NCBI GenBank assembly: GCA_013150955.1
Contig: JAADJD010000043.1
Location: 110,450 to 174,449 of the forward strand
Source of the DNA: Calditrichota bacterium
GTDB taxonomy: Bacteria; Calditrichota; Calditrichia; RBG-13-44-9; J042
DNA: 64,000 nucleotides
Reading direction: 5' to 3'
The position numbers were made by a program, and so were the translations under genes. Below, in pieces: positions 52,601-60,832 of the stretch (the first letter of the stretch is position 1; each line of letters begins with the position of its first letter). The notes below the pieces were generated by a model. It saw nothing but the letters and a program-made list of their open reading frames with translations. It did not search any database and was not told the origin of the DNA.

Positions 52601-53445
52601 ATTTGCAATCCCAGATTGCGGTTGGCCAGATACACGTAATTCCCCATCTTGAAGAGGTGGATGATGTAGCCTCCGGTTTTCACGCGTTTCAGCGGCTGCG
52701 GGAAACGGGGATTTTTTACATCCAGCAGCAGCAATCCGCCCGGGCCATCGGCAACAAAAGCCGTTTCCCCATCCACCTGAACCATCACCGCCTGGTAATT
52801 GGTGCGATATCGCGCCAGTCGCTGGGGATTTTCCGGATCGGACACATCGTAAATGAGTACCCCACCTTTTTTGCCGGCCACGTAAAGCAAGTTGTCCTGT
52901 TTGTAAATTTGTCCCACCCAGCTGTCCACAATCTCCAGCGCCAGCGTGGTCGGATGTTCCGTATTGCTCAAATCGTAAATGCCAAATCCATCCTCACCCA
53001 GCGCCACGTATAGCCGGGGATACTCCGCGTACACCCACATGGCGTTTCCCGGGGTCTTCAGATGAATAAATGGCTTTGGGCGGGTAATGTCCTGTATGTC
53101 GAAGACCTGAACCCCGTTATCGTGATTGGCCACGTACAGGTATTTATCGTCCACGTAAGTATGGTAGGCTTCGTTATCCAGTGGAATGAAGACCACATCC
53201 CTGGGATTCTGGATGTCCGATACATCCACAACCTGGATGCCGCCCCAGTAATTGGTAATGAACAGATAGTTCCCTCTGAGTGTCACCTGTCGACTTCCAT
53301 TGTCCAGCCGGATTCCCTTATCCGTAACTGGCGGTAGAATCTTGGCAATCTGTTCGACGGTGGCTTGCTGAGAAATGGCCAGAAGAGGTACAACGATAAG
53401 GGCAATCCAGGCAAAGCGTAAAATGGAGAAAGGGGAACGTTTCAT
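49615..53445 (-). CDS. Large exported protein: LVIVD beta-propeller plus ten tandem Ig-like domains
   Basis: 1276 residues. Start at 53445 (MKRSPFSI) is preferred over ATG 53451 because GGGAG then sits 6 bases upstream. Signal peptide WIALIVVPLLAISQQ. Residues about 50-330 hold LVIVD repeats forming a propeller (ITNYWGGIQVVDVSDIQNPR, VANHDNGVQVFDIQDITRPK, VALGEDGFGIYDLSNTEHPT, VAGKKGGVLIYDVSDPENPQ, ANRNLGLQIVNVTDLKNPVL). From about 340 to the end lie ten He_PIG/cadherin-like domains of about 88 residues, each with VDENQTL-type opening, SDPDKEDxGKLTF, NLPEGATFDPETRTF and WTPTYEQSGTY. No T9SS sorting domain; the tail is VEDVPEETENPPQ. It is probably a surface or periplasmic adhesin-like protein. 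Confidence 0.9.
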   Translation of the reverse strand: MKRSPFSILRFAWIALIVVPLLAISQQATVEQIAKILPPVTDKGIRLDNGSRQVTLRGNYLFITNYWGGIQVVDVSDIQNPRDVVFIPLDNEAYHTYVDDKYLYVANHDNGVQVFDIQDITRPKPFIHLKTPGNAMWVYAEYPRLYVALGEDGFGIYDLSNTEHPTTLALEIVDSWVGQIYKQDNLLYVAGKKGGVLIYDVSDPENPQRLARYRTNYQAVMVQVDGETAFVADGPGGLLLLDVKNPRFPQPLKRVKTGGYIIHLFKMGNYVYLANRNLGLQIVNVTDLKNPVLAGQYLTESECYGVFKQDIYVYLAANTATLIMRHNNAPVLNPIPDFTLKEGEAFQYQVSAVEPDGDPIVFSASNLPEGSQFDPETHIFSWTPTYEQSGVYPNVIFRVEEQTASKLSDADTVQITVEHVNRLPDLPAIADTSIDENKTLQFTIPEGSDPDKEDQQRLRYRAENLPPGATFDPETRVFSWTPTFEQSGVYVVDFILDDGAGGVDREPVKITVRHVDRKPTIEAIADQVIDENQTLTLELNGTDPDKEDQDKISFAMENLPEGATFDPETRTFRWTPTYEQSGVYENITAIMIAGAMSDTTRFTITVNHVNRPPVLAEIGDKTVDEAQLLEFQIQGKDPDKEDQGKLTFSAENLPEGATFDPQTQTFRWTPTYEQSGTYPDVTFAVSDPAGLTDRKRITITVNHVNRPPEIAAVADQTVNENETLSFQLTASDPDKEDAGKLTFSALDLPAGAQLDPASGRFDWTPTYEQSGTYTVTFIVSDGQYSDSTRSTITVLHVNRPPELAAIGSLQVDENQLLEFTLEGKDPDQEDAGQLTFYATNLPEGARFDPATRTFSWTPTYEQSGTYTVTFGIKDPAGLTDEETVTITVNHVNRAPTLEPIADQTVNENEPLTLQLVGSDPDEEDSGKLQYRIRELPEGATIDPATGQFSWTPSYEQAGRYSLTATVTDPAGLSASQTFQIVVNNVNRPPVMEPISEQTIDENQDWQFTIPVSDPDPEDQGKLVVTVENLPEGAQFDADKRTIRWKPTYEQSGEYPLTATVTDPGGLTASQSFRLVVNHVNRPPTLDDIDNQEVDENQTLTLTFQASDPDKEDAGKLTFRVDNLPAGAQFDASTATLSWTPGYDQAGEYSLTVTVSDPAGGQDSKTFTIKVNNVNRPPTLSAPTEKTVKEGETLRFQLTASDPDREDQGKLTFSAKDLPSGARLDKTTGVFEWVPGKDQQGSYTIEFVVKDSGGLRATATTTITVEDVPEETENPPQ
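49640..52465 (-). repeat. Ten-unit in-frame tandem repeat encoding Ig-like domains
   Basis: Ten units of about 260-275 bp each, one per Ig-like domain of the 49615-53445 gene. The WTPTYEQSG core is nearly invariant in six units and altered in units 2 (WTPTFEQSG), 7 (WTPSYEQAG), 8 (WKPTYEQSG), 9 (WTPGYDQAG) and 10 (WVPGKDQQG). Likely to recombine, so copy number may vary among strains. Confidence 0.8.
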
Positions 53446-53597
53446 TACCATCTCCCATTTGATTTGATAAGTTATAAATTTTTCGCAATTTATAGCCTGG
53501 GACTACCAAAATCAAGATACATGTTGATGAGTGAGCGTTTCTTTGACCCACAGTCATTATCGTCAGCTTTCAGGTCGCGTTTAACTGTAAATTTTTT

Positions 53598-53626
53598 TTG
53601 CATTTTCACGGGTTGCCGGTTAAAAT
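53598..53626 (+). promoter_or_regulatory. Sigma-70-like promoter of cinA
   Basis: TTGCAT (53598-53603) and TAAAAT (53621-53626) with a 17-bp spacer, 30 bases before the cinA start codon. Confidence 0.5.
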
Positions 53627-53655
53627 GATAGGGTGGGATAAAAGAAGGAACAACG

Positions 53656-54927
53656 ATGAAGGCCATTCTCATTTCGATTGGAAACGAGCTGTTGAGCGGG
53701 AAAACGGTCAATACCAATGCCACCTACATCAGCAGCAAGCTTCATGAGTTGGGGATTGAAACGCTTCGGGTGGTCACCATTGGAGACGATGCGGCGGAGA
53801 TTCAACAGCAATTGCAGCTGGCCCTGCAGCAGGCCGATGTGATCATCACCACCGGCGGATTGGGCCCCACCCACGATGATATCACCAAAAAGGCCATTGT
53901 GGAGTTTCTGGGATCCCACCTGATTTTCAAGGAAGAGATTCTCCACAAAATTGAAGAACGATTTCGGCGTCGGGGAAGTCAGATGCCGGCCATTAATCGC
54001 AACCAGGCCATGGTGCCTGCAGATGCGGAGCTGATCGATAATCCCGTGGGTACGGCGCCGGGACTGCTTTTCCGTCGGGATGGGAAAATGATCTTCGTCC
54101 TGCCCGGTGTGCCCCGGGAGATGAAGGCCATGATGGAAGACTTCATTCTTCCCCTGCTAAAAGATCAGGGGAAGCTGGAACCCATCCACGTGTTTCAATA
54201 TCGAACCACCGGCATTGCCGAGTCCCGCATTTATGAAATATGCCACGACCTGTTCGAGGCCCATCCCCAGCTGGAAGTGGCCTTTTTGCCCCGCTTTATC
54301 GGGGTGGACATCCGAATTCTGGTCAAAGATTCGGCCTTGCAACAAATGGATTATTCCCGCTTTGAACGGGAATTGTACGGGCGCATTGGCAAATACATCT
54401 ACACCACAGGAACGGAAGAGCTGGAGGCTGTGGTTGGACGGCTGCTGAAAGAAAAGGGTTGGACGATTGCGGTGGCCGAAAGTTGTACGGGTGGACTGGT
54501 GCAGGATCGCATCACGAACGTTTCCGGCAGTTCCGGGTATTTCATGGGGGGCATGGTCACCTATTCCAACGATAGCAAAGTGAAGTTCCTGGGCGTGAAA
54601 CCGGAATCGCTGGCCGCTCACGGAGCCGTCAGCGAGGTGGTGGCCCGGGAAATGGCCCGCGGGATTCGGGAAGCCATGGGAACGGATATTGGTGTATCGA
54701 CCACCGGCATTGCCGGGCCCACGGGGGGCACCCCGGAAAAACCGGTGGGACTGATTTACATTGGGCTGGCAACGGCGGATACCGTTGTGGCCCGCCGGTT
54801 TGTGTTTGTACAGGATCGTCGGCTGAATAAAGAATTGGGAGCCCAGGCAGCGCTGGAAATGGTGCGCCGATATCTGCTGGGCATCCCGATTGACAATGAC
54901 CCATCCAGTAAAAAGGAATCCGGATGA
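53656..54927 (+). CDS. cinA: CinA, NMN amidase / ADP-ribose pyrophosphatase
   Basis: 423 residues, two-domain CinA. The N-terminal COG1058 domain (MKAILISIGNELLSGKTVNT, QADVIITTGGLGPTHDDITK, NPVGTAPGLLFRRDGKMIFV, LPGVPREMKAMMEDFILPLL) hydrolyses ADP-ribose in other bacteria. The C-terminal PncC domain (about 255-423; GWTIAVAESCTGGLVQDRIT, GSSGYFMGGMVTYSNDSKVK, VSTTGIAGPTGGTPEKPVGL, IGLATADTVVARRFVF) deamidates NMN in the pyridine nucleotide cycle. Start at 53656 has AAGGAAC upstream. The 3' end overlaps the next gene by 4 bases (ATGA). Confidence 0.95.
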   Translation: MKAILISIGNELLSGKTVNTNATYISSKLHELGIETLRVVTIGDDAAEIQQQLQLALQQADVIITTGGLGPTHDDITKKAIVEFLGSHLIFKEEILHKIEERFRRRGSQMPAINRNQAMVPADAELIDNPVGTAPGLLFRRDGKMIFVLPGVPREMKAMMEDFILPLLKDQGKLEPIHVFQYRTTGIAESRIYEICHDLFEAHPQLEVAFLPRFIGVDIRILVKDSALQQMDYSRFERELYGRIGKYIYTTGTEELEAVVGRLLKEKGWTIAVAESCTGGLVQDRITNVSGSSGYFMGGMVTYSNDSKVKFLGVKPESLAAHGAVSEVVAREMARGIREAMGTDIGVSTTGIAGPTGGTPEKPVGLIYIGLATADTVVARRFVFVQDRRLNKELGAQAALEMVRRYLLGIPIDNDPSSKKESG

Positions 54928-55589
54928 GCAGATCAACCTCACGCCGCTGGTGGCAGTACGGATTTGAGCTGTTCACGGTGTTTCTGGGCGTAAGTCTGGC
55001 TTTTCTGGTCAACCGCTGGCAGGAAAATCAGCGCGGTTTGCAGCTAAAACAGGAATATCTGAAAAGTTTTTACACGGAAGTCCAGCACAATCAGATGGAA
55101 CTGGATTCTGTCATCCAGTCCAATGCCGCAAAAATATTCCGTCTGCAGCGGATGATGGATCAAATAACCGAACGCCGCTTGCATGGGGATACCCTGGTGG
55201 CGATGATGCGAACCGTACTTTCCCTGCATTTGCTGGAACCCGGAACCAGCGTTTTCGATGCCGCAAAGTATAGCGGACGTCTGAATGTGCTGGATGATCC
55301 CGCCCTGGAGCAGGAACTGGTTCGGTATTACAAAAACATTCAGGAAATCCGGGTGGTGCAGGAATTTTTAACCCAGCATTTTCAACAACAATTGCTGCCG
55401 TATCTGCAGGAACGTTTCGATTTGTTGCGCGGGCGATTGGTGAATCGTTCCATGCTGAGCGATCCCCAGTTTGGCAACCTGGTATCCATTCATTTTTCGC
55501 TGGTTCAGCAAAATCTTCAGTTGTACCGTAAGGTGCAACGAAGTGGTGAGCAATTGCTGGAAAAATTAAGGGCGGCAATTTCATCATAA
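54924..55589 (+). CDS. Small membrane-anchored protein of the DUF6090 type
   Basis: 221 residues. One N-terminal membrane segment (YGFELFTVFLGVSLAFLVNR, about 12-31), then a mostly helical soluble part (LKQEYLKSFYTEVQHNQMEL, NIQEIRVVQEFLTQHFQQQL, LQLYRKVQRSGEQLLEKLRA). The LFTVFLGVSLAFLVNRWQE motif occurs in uncharacterised FCB proteins (I recall them as DUF6090-type), function unknown. The start overlaps the cinA stop by 4 bases, so they are translationally coupled. The stop codon lies inside the ATAAA flank of a repeat element. Confidence 0.7.
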   Translation: MSRSTSRRWWQYGFELFTVFLGVSLAFLVNRWQENQRGLQLKQEYLKSFYTEVQHNQMELDSVIQSNAAKIFRLQRMMDQITERRLHGDTLVAMMRTVLSLHLLEPGTSVFDAAKYSGRLNVLDDPALEQELVRYYKNIQEIRVVQEFLTQHFQQQLLPYLQERFDLLRGRLVNRSMLSDPQFGNLVSIHFSLVQQNLQLYRKVQRSGEQLLEKLRAAISS

Positions 55590-55590
55590 A

Positions 55591-55755
55591 CCCAAATCAT
55601 GCGTTAAACCACGAATCACGCGAATGAAATCGAAAAAAATCAACAAAATAGCGAATATATCCGGGAAACCATTTTCATCCAGACAGAATCAAGTGCATTT
55701 TAAAATTTTTTTTGGTGTTCATTCGTGTCATTCGTAGGCGATTGCATAATCCGGG
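55591..55755 (+). mobile_element. 165-bp MITE-like element, copy H
   Basis: Runs from CCCAAATCATGCGTTAAACC to GCATAATCCGGG, flanked by ATAAA on both sides (55586-55590 and 55756-55760). The left ATAAA includes the TAA stop codon (55587-55589) of the preceding gene, so the insertion sits exactly at a gene end. Confidence 0.8.
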
Positions 55756-55832
55756 ATAAAAGAATCCCGATCCAATCGGCCGGGGGAGACCGGCTGGGTG
55801 ACGTTTCGTGAAACCGGAGGTGGGGCATTCTT

Positions 55833-56414
55833 ATGGAAAAGATTCGCACCTTTATTGCCATTAAAATTTCGCCGGAATTGATGCAGCATTGCGCGGCACT
55901 GATTGATGAATTAAAAACGCTTCCCGCAGCTGTAAAGTGGGTAAAACCCGAAACCATTCATCTGACCCTGAAATTTCTGGGCAACATCACCCGGGATCAA
56001 CTGGAGCAGGTTCAGCAGGTGGTGGAATCGGTCGTTCGGGGCGAGGGGGCTTTTGAGCTGGAATCCGCCGAACTGGGAGCGTTCCCTTCACTGGATCGTC
56101 CCCGGGTATTCTGGGTGGGCCTGGCCGGAAATGGTCAACAGCAGTTGATGGCGCTTCAGAAAAAGCTGGAGAGCGCCCTGGCACAGATTGGTTTTCCCGA
56201 AGAAGCGCGCCCGTTTAAACCGCACCTCACCCTGGGACGGGTGAAATCCAGTCGCCAATTAACCCAGGTCATCGGGAAAATTAAATCCACTGCTTTTCCC
56301 AACATTGCTTTTCCGGTGAAGGAAGTCCTGATCATGCGCAGCGAGTTGCGACCCGATGGTGCCCGCTATTCGGTGTTAAAATCTTTTCCCCTTCAGGAGC
56401 GCGCCTCGCAATAA
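55833..56414 (+). CDS. thpR: ThpR, RNA 2',3'-cyclic phosphodiesterase
   Basis: 193 residues of the 2H phosphoesterase superfamily (LigT). Opens 2',3'-cyclic phosphates on RNA ends. The two catalytic HxT motifs are H43-L-T45 in TIHLTLKFLGN and H131-L-T133 in FKPHLTLGRVK. Other family features: RTFIAIKISPEL at the N-terminus, FPSLDRPRVFWVGL, and VLIMRSELRPDGARYSVL near the end. No neighbour suggests a role in tRNA splicing. It sits between the repeat element and recA. Confidence 0.92.
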   Translation: MEKIRTFIAIKISPELMQHCAALIDELKTLPAAVKWVKPETIHLTLKFLGNITRDQLEQVQQVVESVVRGEGAFELESAELGAFPSLDRPRVFWVGLAGNGQQQLMALQKKLESALAQIGFPEEARPFKPHLTLGRVKSSRQLTQVIGKIKSTAFPNIAFPVKEVLIMRSELRPDGARYSVLKSFPLQERASQ

Positions 56415-56611
56415 TGGCATTCCCCGCCTGTTGAATTTTTCCGGGAAAAGTTTTACTTTTTGCCAGGGACGAACTGCCAAAGGGTAAAGGTCTTTTTTAA
56501 ACCCGATTTGGGTATTAAATTATTCCAATTCAATGATGAATGGGGCAGGGAACATTTTTCGACCCTGTTGAATTTTTATTCAAGAAATCAAACGCGAAAC
56601 ATGAGGTTATG

Positions 56612-57640
56612 ATGGGAAAGGAGAACAATGAGAAGCTGAAGGCGCTCAATCTGGCCATGACCCAGATTGAGCGGCAGTTTGGAAAAGGGGCCATCATGCG
56701 TCTGGGCGATCGAGCCCAGGTTCAGGTGGATGTTATTCCCACGGGTTCCATCTCACTGGATTACGCGCTGGGGATTGGCGGGGTGCCGCGGGGACGTGTT
56801 GTGGAGATTTTCGGCCCCGAGTCATCGGGTAAGACCACGCTGTCCCTGCACATCATTGCGGAAGCGCAGAAACTGGGGGGGCTGGCAGCGTTTGTCGATG
56901 CTGAACATGCCCTGGATCCGATTTATGCTCGCAAACTGGGTGTGGATACGGTCAATTTGCTGGTTTCCCAGCCAGACAATGGGGAACAGGCGCTGGAAAT
57001 TGTGGAAACGCTGGTGCGCAGTGGCGCGCTGGATGTGGTTGTGGTGGACAGCGTTGCGGCACTGGTGCCGCGGGCCGAACTGGAAGGCGAGATGGGCGAT
57101 TCCCACATGGGACTGCAGGCCCGGCTGATGTCCCAGGCCCTGCGTAAACTGACCGCTACCGTTAGCAAGTCCAACACCTGCGTGATTTTCATTAACCAGC
57201 TGCGGGAAAAAATCGGCGTAATGTTCGGTAATCCAGAAACCACCACCGGTGGCCGGGCGCTTAAATTCTACACCTCCATCCGCATGGACATCCGGCGAAT
57301 TGCGTCCATTAAAGAGGGGCCCAACGTGGTGGGGAACCGTACCCGCGTGAAGGTGGTGAAGAACAAACTGGCCCCGCCCTTCCGCGAGTGCGAGTTTGAC
57401 ATCATGTACGATCAGGGCATCTCAAAGGAAGGCGATTTGCTGGATCTGGCGGCCAATCTGGGCATCATCCAGAAGAGTGGAACCTGGTTTAGCTTTGGCG
57501 AGGAGCGCCTGGGACAGGGACGGGAAAACGTGAAGCGGTTTTTAAAGGAAAATCCAGATTTTCGGGATCGCCTGGAAATGCTGGTTCGGGAGAAACTGGG
57601 CTTGACCCCGATCGCCGAAGCAAAGCCAGCGGAAGAATGA
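56612..57640 (+). CDS. recA: RecA recombinase
   Basis: 342 residues, normal length. Forms the ATP-dependent filament that pairs homologous DNA and triggers LexA cleavage. Seen: [20 protein letters not shown], Walker [52 protein letters not shown] (Walker B), [36 protein letters not shown] (L2 loop) and [13 protein letters not shown]. Two ATGs are adjacent: 56612 has AGG at a 5-base spacing, 56609 only 2, so 56612 is preferred; a longer frame from 56540 is unlikely. No LexA-type operator was recognised upstream. Confidence 0.97.
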   Translation: MGKENNEKLKALNLAMTQIERQFGKGAIMRLGDRAQVQVDVIPTGSISLDYALGIGGVPRGRVVEIFGPESSGKTTLSLHIIAEAQKLGGLAAFVDAEHALDPIYARKLGVDTVNLLVSQPDNGEQALEIVETLVRSGALDVVVVDSVAALVPRAELEGEMGDSHMGLQARLMSQALRKLTATVSKSNTCVIFINQLREKIGVMFGNPETTTGGRALKFYTSIRMDIRRIASIKEGPNVVGNRTRVKVVKNKLAPPFRECEFDIMYDQGISKEGDLLDLAANLGIIQKSGTWFSFGEERLGQGRENVKRFLKENPDFRDRLEMLVREKLGLTPIAEAKPAEE

Positions 57641-57663
57641 TCCCCACCTGCCAGAAAGGGAAT

Positions 57664-57694
57664 GCCTCCACCCGTGACCGTCTACACGGGAGGC
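57664..57694 (+). other. Possible hairpin between recA and recX
   Basis: GCCTCCACCCGTG (57664-57676) can pair with CACGGGAGGC (57685-57694) with a small bulge. No T-run follows, so it may attenuate rather than stop transcription into recX. Weak evidence. Confidence 0.3.
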
Positions 57695-57846
57695 GCCGGA
57701 AGCATCCATCTCTCCGATGGCATCGTCATTGGGCCGCTTTGAGAGAACAGGCCCATCGGACGTTTTTCGATACACCAGATCAGGCGGGTTAAGCCGTGTG
57801 GAGGCAGCAGGTGCATTTTTAATTTCAAGAAAATGTTGTCAATCCC

Positions 57847-58473
57847 ATGCCGCGCATCGAACACATTCGATTGATACGAAGCCGACCGGAACGGTTTGTC
57901 CTGACCCTGGAGGATGGCACGGAGATCGTGGTGGCACCGGAAACCATGGTTCGATTCGGTATTTCCCTGCACCAGGAGCTGGAAGAAGAAACGTTTTTGC
58001 AGATGTTGCGGGAGGACGAAGTACAGCGGGCCAAAGATCAGGCATTGCGCTTCCTGGAACGGCGGGCCCATAGCGAACGGGAGTTAAAACGCAAGTTGCT
58101 GCAGAAGGGATATCGGGAACCGGCCATCTCCGAAGCCATTGCGGCGTTACGGCAGGTGGGATTGGTTGACGATGCGGAATTTGCTCGCCAGTTTGTCGAA
58201 AACGAGATGCTCCTGCGCCCCGTGGGACGGTTGTTGTTACAGCAAAAACTGCGGGAGCGTGGGGTACCGGATGAAATCCTGGAACCGCTTATGGATCGGG
58301 TTTACCGGGCACATTCGGAGGTGGAGATTGCCCGGGAACTGGCCCGGAAATATCGAAAGCGGCACGGGAACTGGAAGCCTTCAAAACTCCGGGCAGGTCT
58401 GGTTCGCTTTTTACAAAGTAAGGGGTTCGATTGGGAGGTGATCCAGGACGTCCTGGTGGAAGAGCCCGACTGA
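57847..58473 (+). CDS. recX: RecX, RecA-regulating protein
   Basis: 208 residues. RecX binds the RecA filament groove and blocks or modulates strand exchange. Seen: the tandem three-helix repeats LRFLERRAHSERELKRKLLQ, KGYREPAISEAIAALRQVGL, VDDAEFARQFVENEMLLRPV, GRLLLQQKLRERGVPDEILE and SEVEIARELARKYRKRH, with an N-terminal extension of about 60 residues carrying a beta-like segment (FVLTLEDGTEIVVAPETM) found in many RecX proteins. It is 206 bases after recA, on the same strand, the usual order. Confidence 0.9.
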   Translation: MPRIEHIRLIRSRPERFVLTLEDGTEIVVAPETMVRFGISLHQELEEETFLQMLREDEVQRAKDQALRFLERRAHSERELKRKLLQKGYREPAISEAIAALRQVGLVDDAEFARQFVENEMLLRPVGRLLLQQKLRERGVPDEILEPLMDRVYRAHSEVEIARELARKYRKRHGNWKPSKLRAGLVRFLQSKGFDWEVIQDVLVEEPD

Positions 58474-58915
58474 ACGGCAACCGGCGGTGAAAAGAGGAAC
58501 CCCGGATCTTCACCCCCCACTCCAGATGACCGATTCCGGGAAACCGACAGGGGAATTTTTCGTTGGAATGTTCAAATGGGGTAGGGCTGGTTTAACGATC
58601 CGGGAAGGATGATGATTGGTGGAAATGGTTTGCCCGCGGGTTTCAAATCACAATCACCGGGCAATGGCCCGGATCAGGGACGCCGGGATCAAATTTGCGG
58701 GAAGGGAAACGGGAACGCTCGGTGAATTTCGGTGAAAAATGGCAGCTGTAGAGGGTGGGTAAATCCATGTTTTTTTGGAAAAAATTCCAGGTTTTGGCGC
58801 GCAAGAGGGAAATATTTTTCGTTTGACTTTTTTGAAGGCGGCACCTAAATTCAAGGCTTGTTTTGCAATAATTTAAAGCAAAAAGGCTTTTATAATTCTG
58901 GAGGATGACATTCTT
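58474..58915. other. Intergenic region between recX and secD
   Basis: 442 bp. No gene is called; the open frame 58654-58854 on the minus strand has no ribosome site. The useful content is the secD promoter at 58823-58851 and the ribosome site GGAGG at 58902-58906. No clear recX terminator was found. Confidence 0.5.
58823..58851 (+). promoter_or_regulatory. Sigma-70-like promoter of secDF
   Basis: TTGACT (58823-58828) and TAAATT (58846-58851) with a 17-bp spacer, 65 bases before the secD start codon. Confidence 0.55.
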
Positions 58916-60793
58916 ATGTCCCGCAATTTAACGATTAAATTGAGCGTCGTCGTATTTTTAATCCTGATGTTTGCTTACTTCGTGTATCCCACCATTCAGT
59001 TTCAGTTTTTGATGAGCAAAGAAGATCGCGCCCGTCTGCAAATCGAGGATCCCCAGAAATACAATCGTCTGCTGGATCGTTCCATCCGGCTGGGATTGGA
59101 TTTGCAGGGAGGGATGCACGTGGTGATGGAGGTGGACGTGAAGGAGTTGCTGCGTTCGCTGGCCAAGAATAAGGATGATCGTTTCGACGAGGCTCTGGAA
59201 TATGCTGCAAAGGTCTCTCAGCTGGGTGAAGAGGATTTTATCACGGCATTTGCCGAAAAATTGGAAAGTCTGGGAGCCGACCTGGCCCGCTATTACGGCA
59301 GCCGTCGACTGCGCGATCGCAACGAAATTCTGGACTATCTGAGAGAGCAAACCGAAGAAGCGGTGAATCGCTCCCTGGAGATCCTGCGCAACCGGGTAGA
59401 TCAGTTTGGCGTGGCGGAACCGACCATTCAAAAGCAGGGGAGTCATCGGATTATCATCGAGCTGGCGGGAATTACGGATCCGGAGCGGGTGCGTCGGTTG
59501 CTGGGGGAAACGGCACTGCTGGAATTCCGTTTGTTGAAAGAACCGGAAATCGTGGTCAATGTGGCCAAACGGATCAATGATTATTTGCGGGGGAAGGCCG
59601 AGGAGGCCGACACCACGGCGGAAAATCAACAGGAGACCCCGGCCGACACTTCGGAGATCAGTGCCGAAGAACTTTTTGGTCAGGCCGGTGGGGATACTGC
59701 TGCTGAAGATACCGCTGCGGTAACCGAAGAAGAGGCCCTGTTCCGGGAGAACCTGTTTTTACTGCATCCACAGAATCGATACGTCTTGCTGGTGGCCAAG
59801 CAGAACGAGGCCCGGCTGCGCAAAGTCCTGCAGGATCCCGAAATTCAGCGCATTGTGGAAGAAGAGGCCGGAGATGCCGAACTGCTGATTGGCAAGCCCG
59901 ATCCCCGCTTTCCATACATCGAGGTGTATCTGGTGAACAAAGACCCCGAACTGACCGGGGAAACCATTGTGGATGCCCGTCAACAGATCAGCAGCGACAT
60001 CGGGGTCGCAGGTCAGTTTGAAGTATCGTTAACCTTCAACAGCGAGGGCGCCCGGATTTTCTCCCGCGTTACCGGTGCCAACATCGGTAAGCCGCTGGCC
60101 ATCATTCTGGATCGGCGGGTGCAATCCGCACCGGTAATTCAGGCCAAGATTCGCGACGGCCGGGCACGCATTACCGGGCTGGGTTCCCTGGAGGAAGCTC
60201 AGGATCTGGCCATCGTGTTGCGGGCCGGTGCCCTGCCAGCACCCCTCCAGTTGCTGGAGGAACGTACCGTGGGTCCCTCCCTGGGGAAGGATTCCATCGA
60301 AAAAGGTACCTATTCGGCATTGCTGGGATTGTTGCTGGTGGCGCTGTTCATGGTGGTTTATTACAAATTTTCTGGTGTCATCGCAGACATTGCGCTGATT
60401 TTAAACATTGTTATCATTCTGGGTATCATGTCGGTTTTTCATGCTACCCTGACGCTGCCGGGCATTGCCGGAATTATCCTGACCATCGGTATGGCGGTGG
60501 ATGCAAACGTGCTGATCTTCGAGCGCATCCGGGAGGAGCTGGATAAAGGCAAAACCGTCCTGGCTTCCCTGGAAGAGGGGTACAGTCGGGCGCTGTCGGC
60601 GATTATCGATGCTAATATCACCACGCTGATTGCTGCCATCGTGTTGTACAACTTTGGAACCGGACCCATCAAGGGATTTGCCCTGACGCTGATGATCGGT
60701 ATTCTGGGAAGTATGGTTACGGCCATCTTTGTGACCCGAACCATTTTCGAGGTGTTGATCGCCAAACGGGTTATCAAACGGCTGAGCATTTAA
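58916..60793 (+). CDS. secD: SecD, preprotein translocase subunit
   Basis: 625 residues. SecDF uses the proton gradient to pull preproteins through SecYEG. One N-terminal membrane segment (VVVFLILMFAYFVYPTIQFQ), the periplasmic P1 head (GLDLQGGMHVVMEVDVKELL, EEAVNRSLEILRNRVDQFGV, RIIIELAGITDPERVRRLLG), then five membrane segments from about 465 (LLGLLLVALFMVVYYKFSGV, LNIVIILGIMSVFHATLTLP) with the conserved GMAVDANVLIFERIREELD. Between the P1 lobes is a highly acidic, Ala/Thr/Glu-rich insert (about residues 225-265), common in FCB SecD. Ribosome site GGAGG. secF follows 39 bases later. Confidence 0.95.
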   Translation: MSRNLTIKLSVVVFLILMFAYFVYPTIQFQFLMSKEDRARLQIEDPQKYNRLLDRSIRLGLDLQGGMHVVMEVDVKELLRSLAKNKDDRFDEALEYAAKVSQLGEEDFITAFAEKLESLGADLARYYGSRRLRDRNEILDYLREQTEEAVNRSLEILRNRVDQFGVAEPTIQKQGSHRIIIELAGITDPERVRRLLGETALLEFRLLKEPEIVVNVAKRINDYLRGKAEEADTTAENQQETPADTSEISAEELFGQAGGDTAAEDTAAVTEEEALFRENLFLLHPQNRYVLLVAKQNEARLRKVLQDPEIQRIVEEEAGDAELLIGKPDPRFPYIEVYLVNKDPELTGETIVDARQQISSDIGVAGQFEVSLTFNSEGARIFSRVTGANIGKPLAIILDRRVQSAPVIQAKIRDGRARITGLGSLEEAQDLAIVLRAGALPAPLQLLEERTVGPSLGKDSIEKGTYSALLGLLLVALFMVVYYKFSGVIADIALILNIVIILGIMSVFHATLTLPGIAGIILTIGMAVDANVLIFERIREELDKGKTVLASLEEGYSRALSAIIDANITTLIAAIVLYNFGTGPIKGFALTLMIGILGSMVTAIFVTRTIFEVLIAKRVIKRLSI

Positions 60794-60832
60794 GGCAATA
60801 GAGAGAGGTTAAAGGAAGGAGAGTCAACTCGC

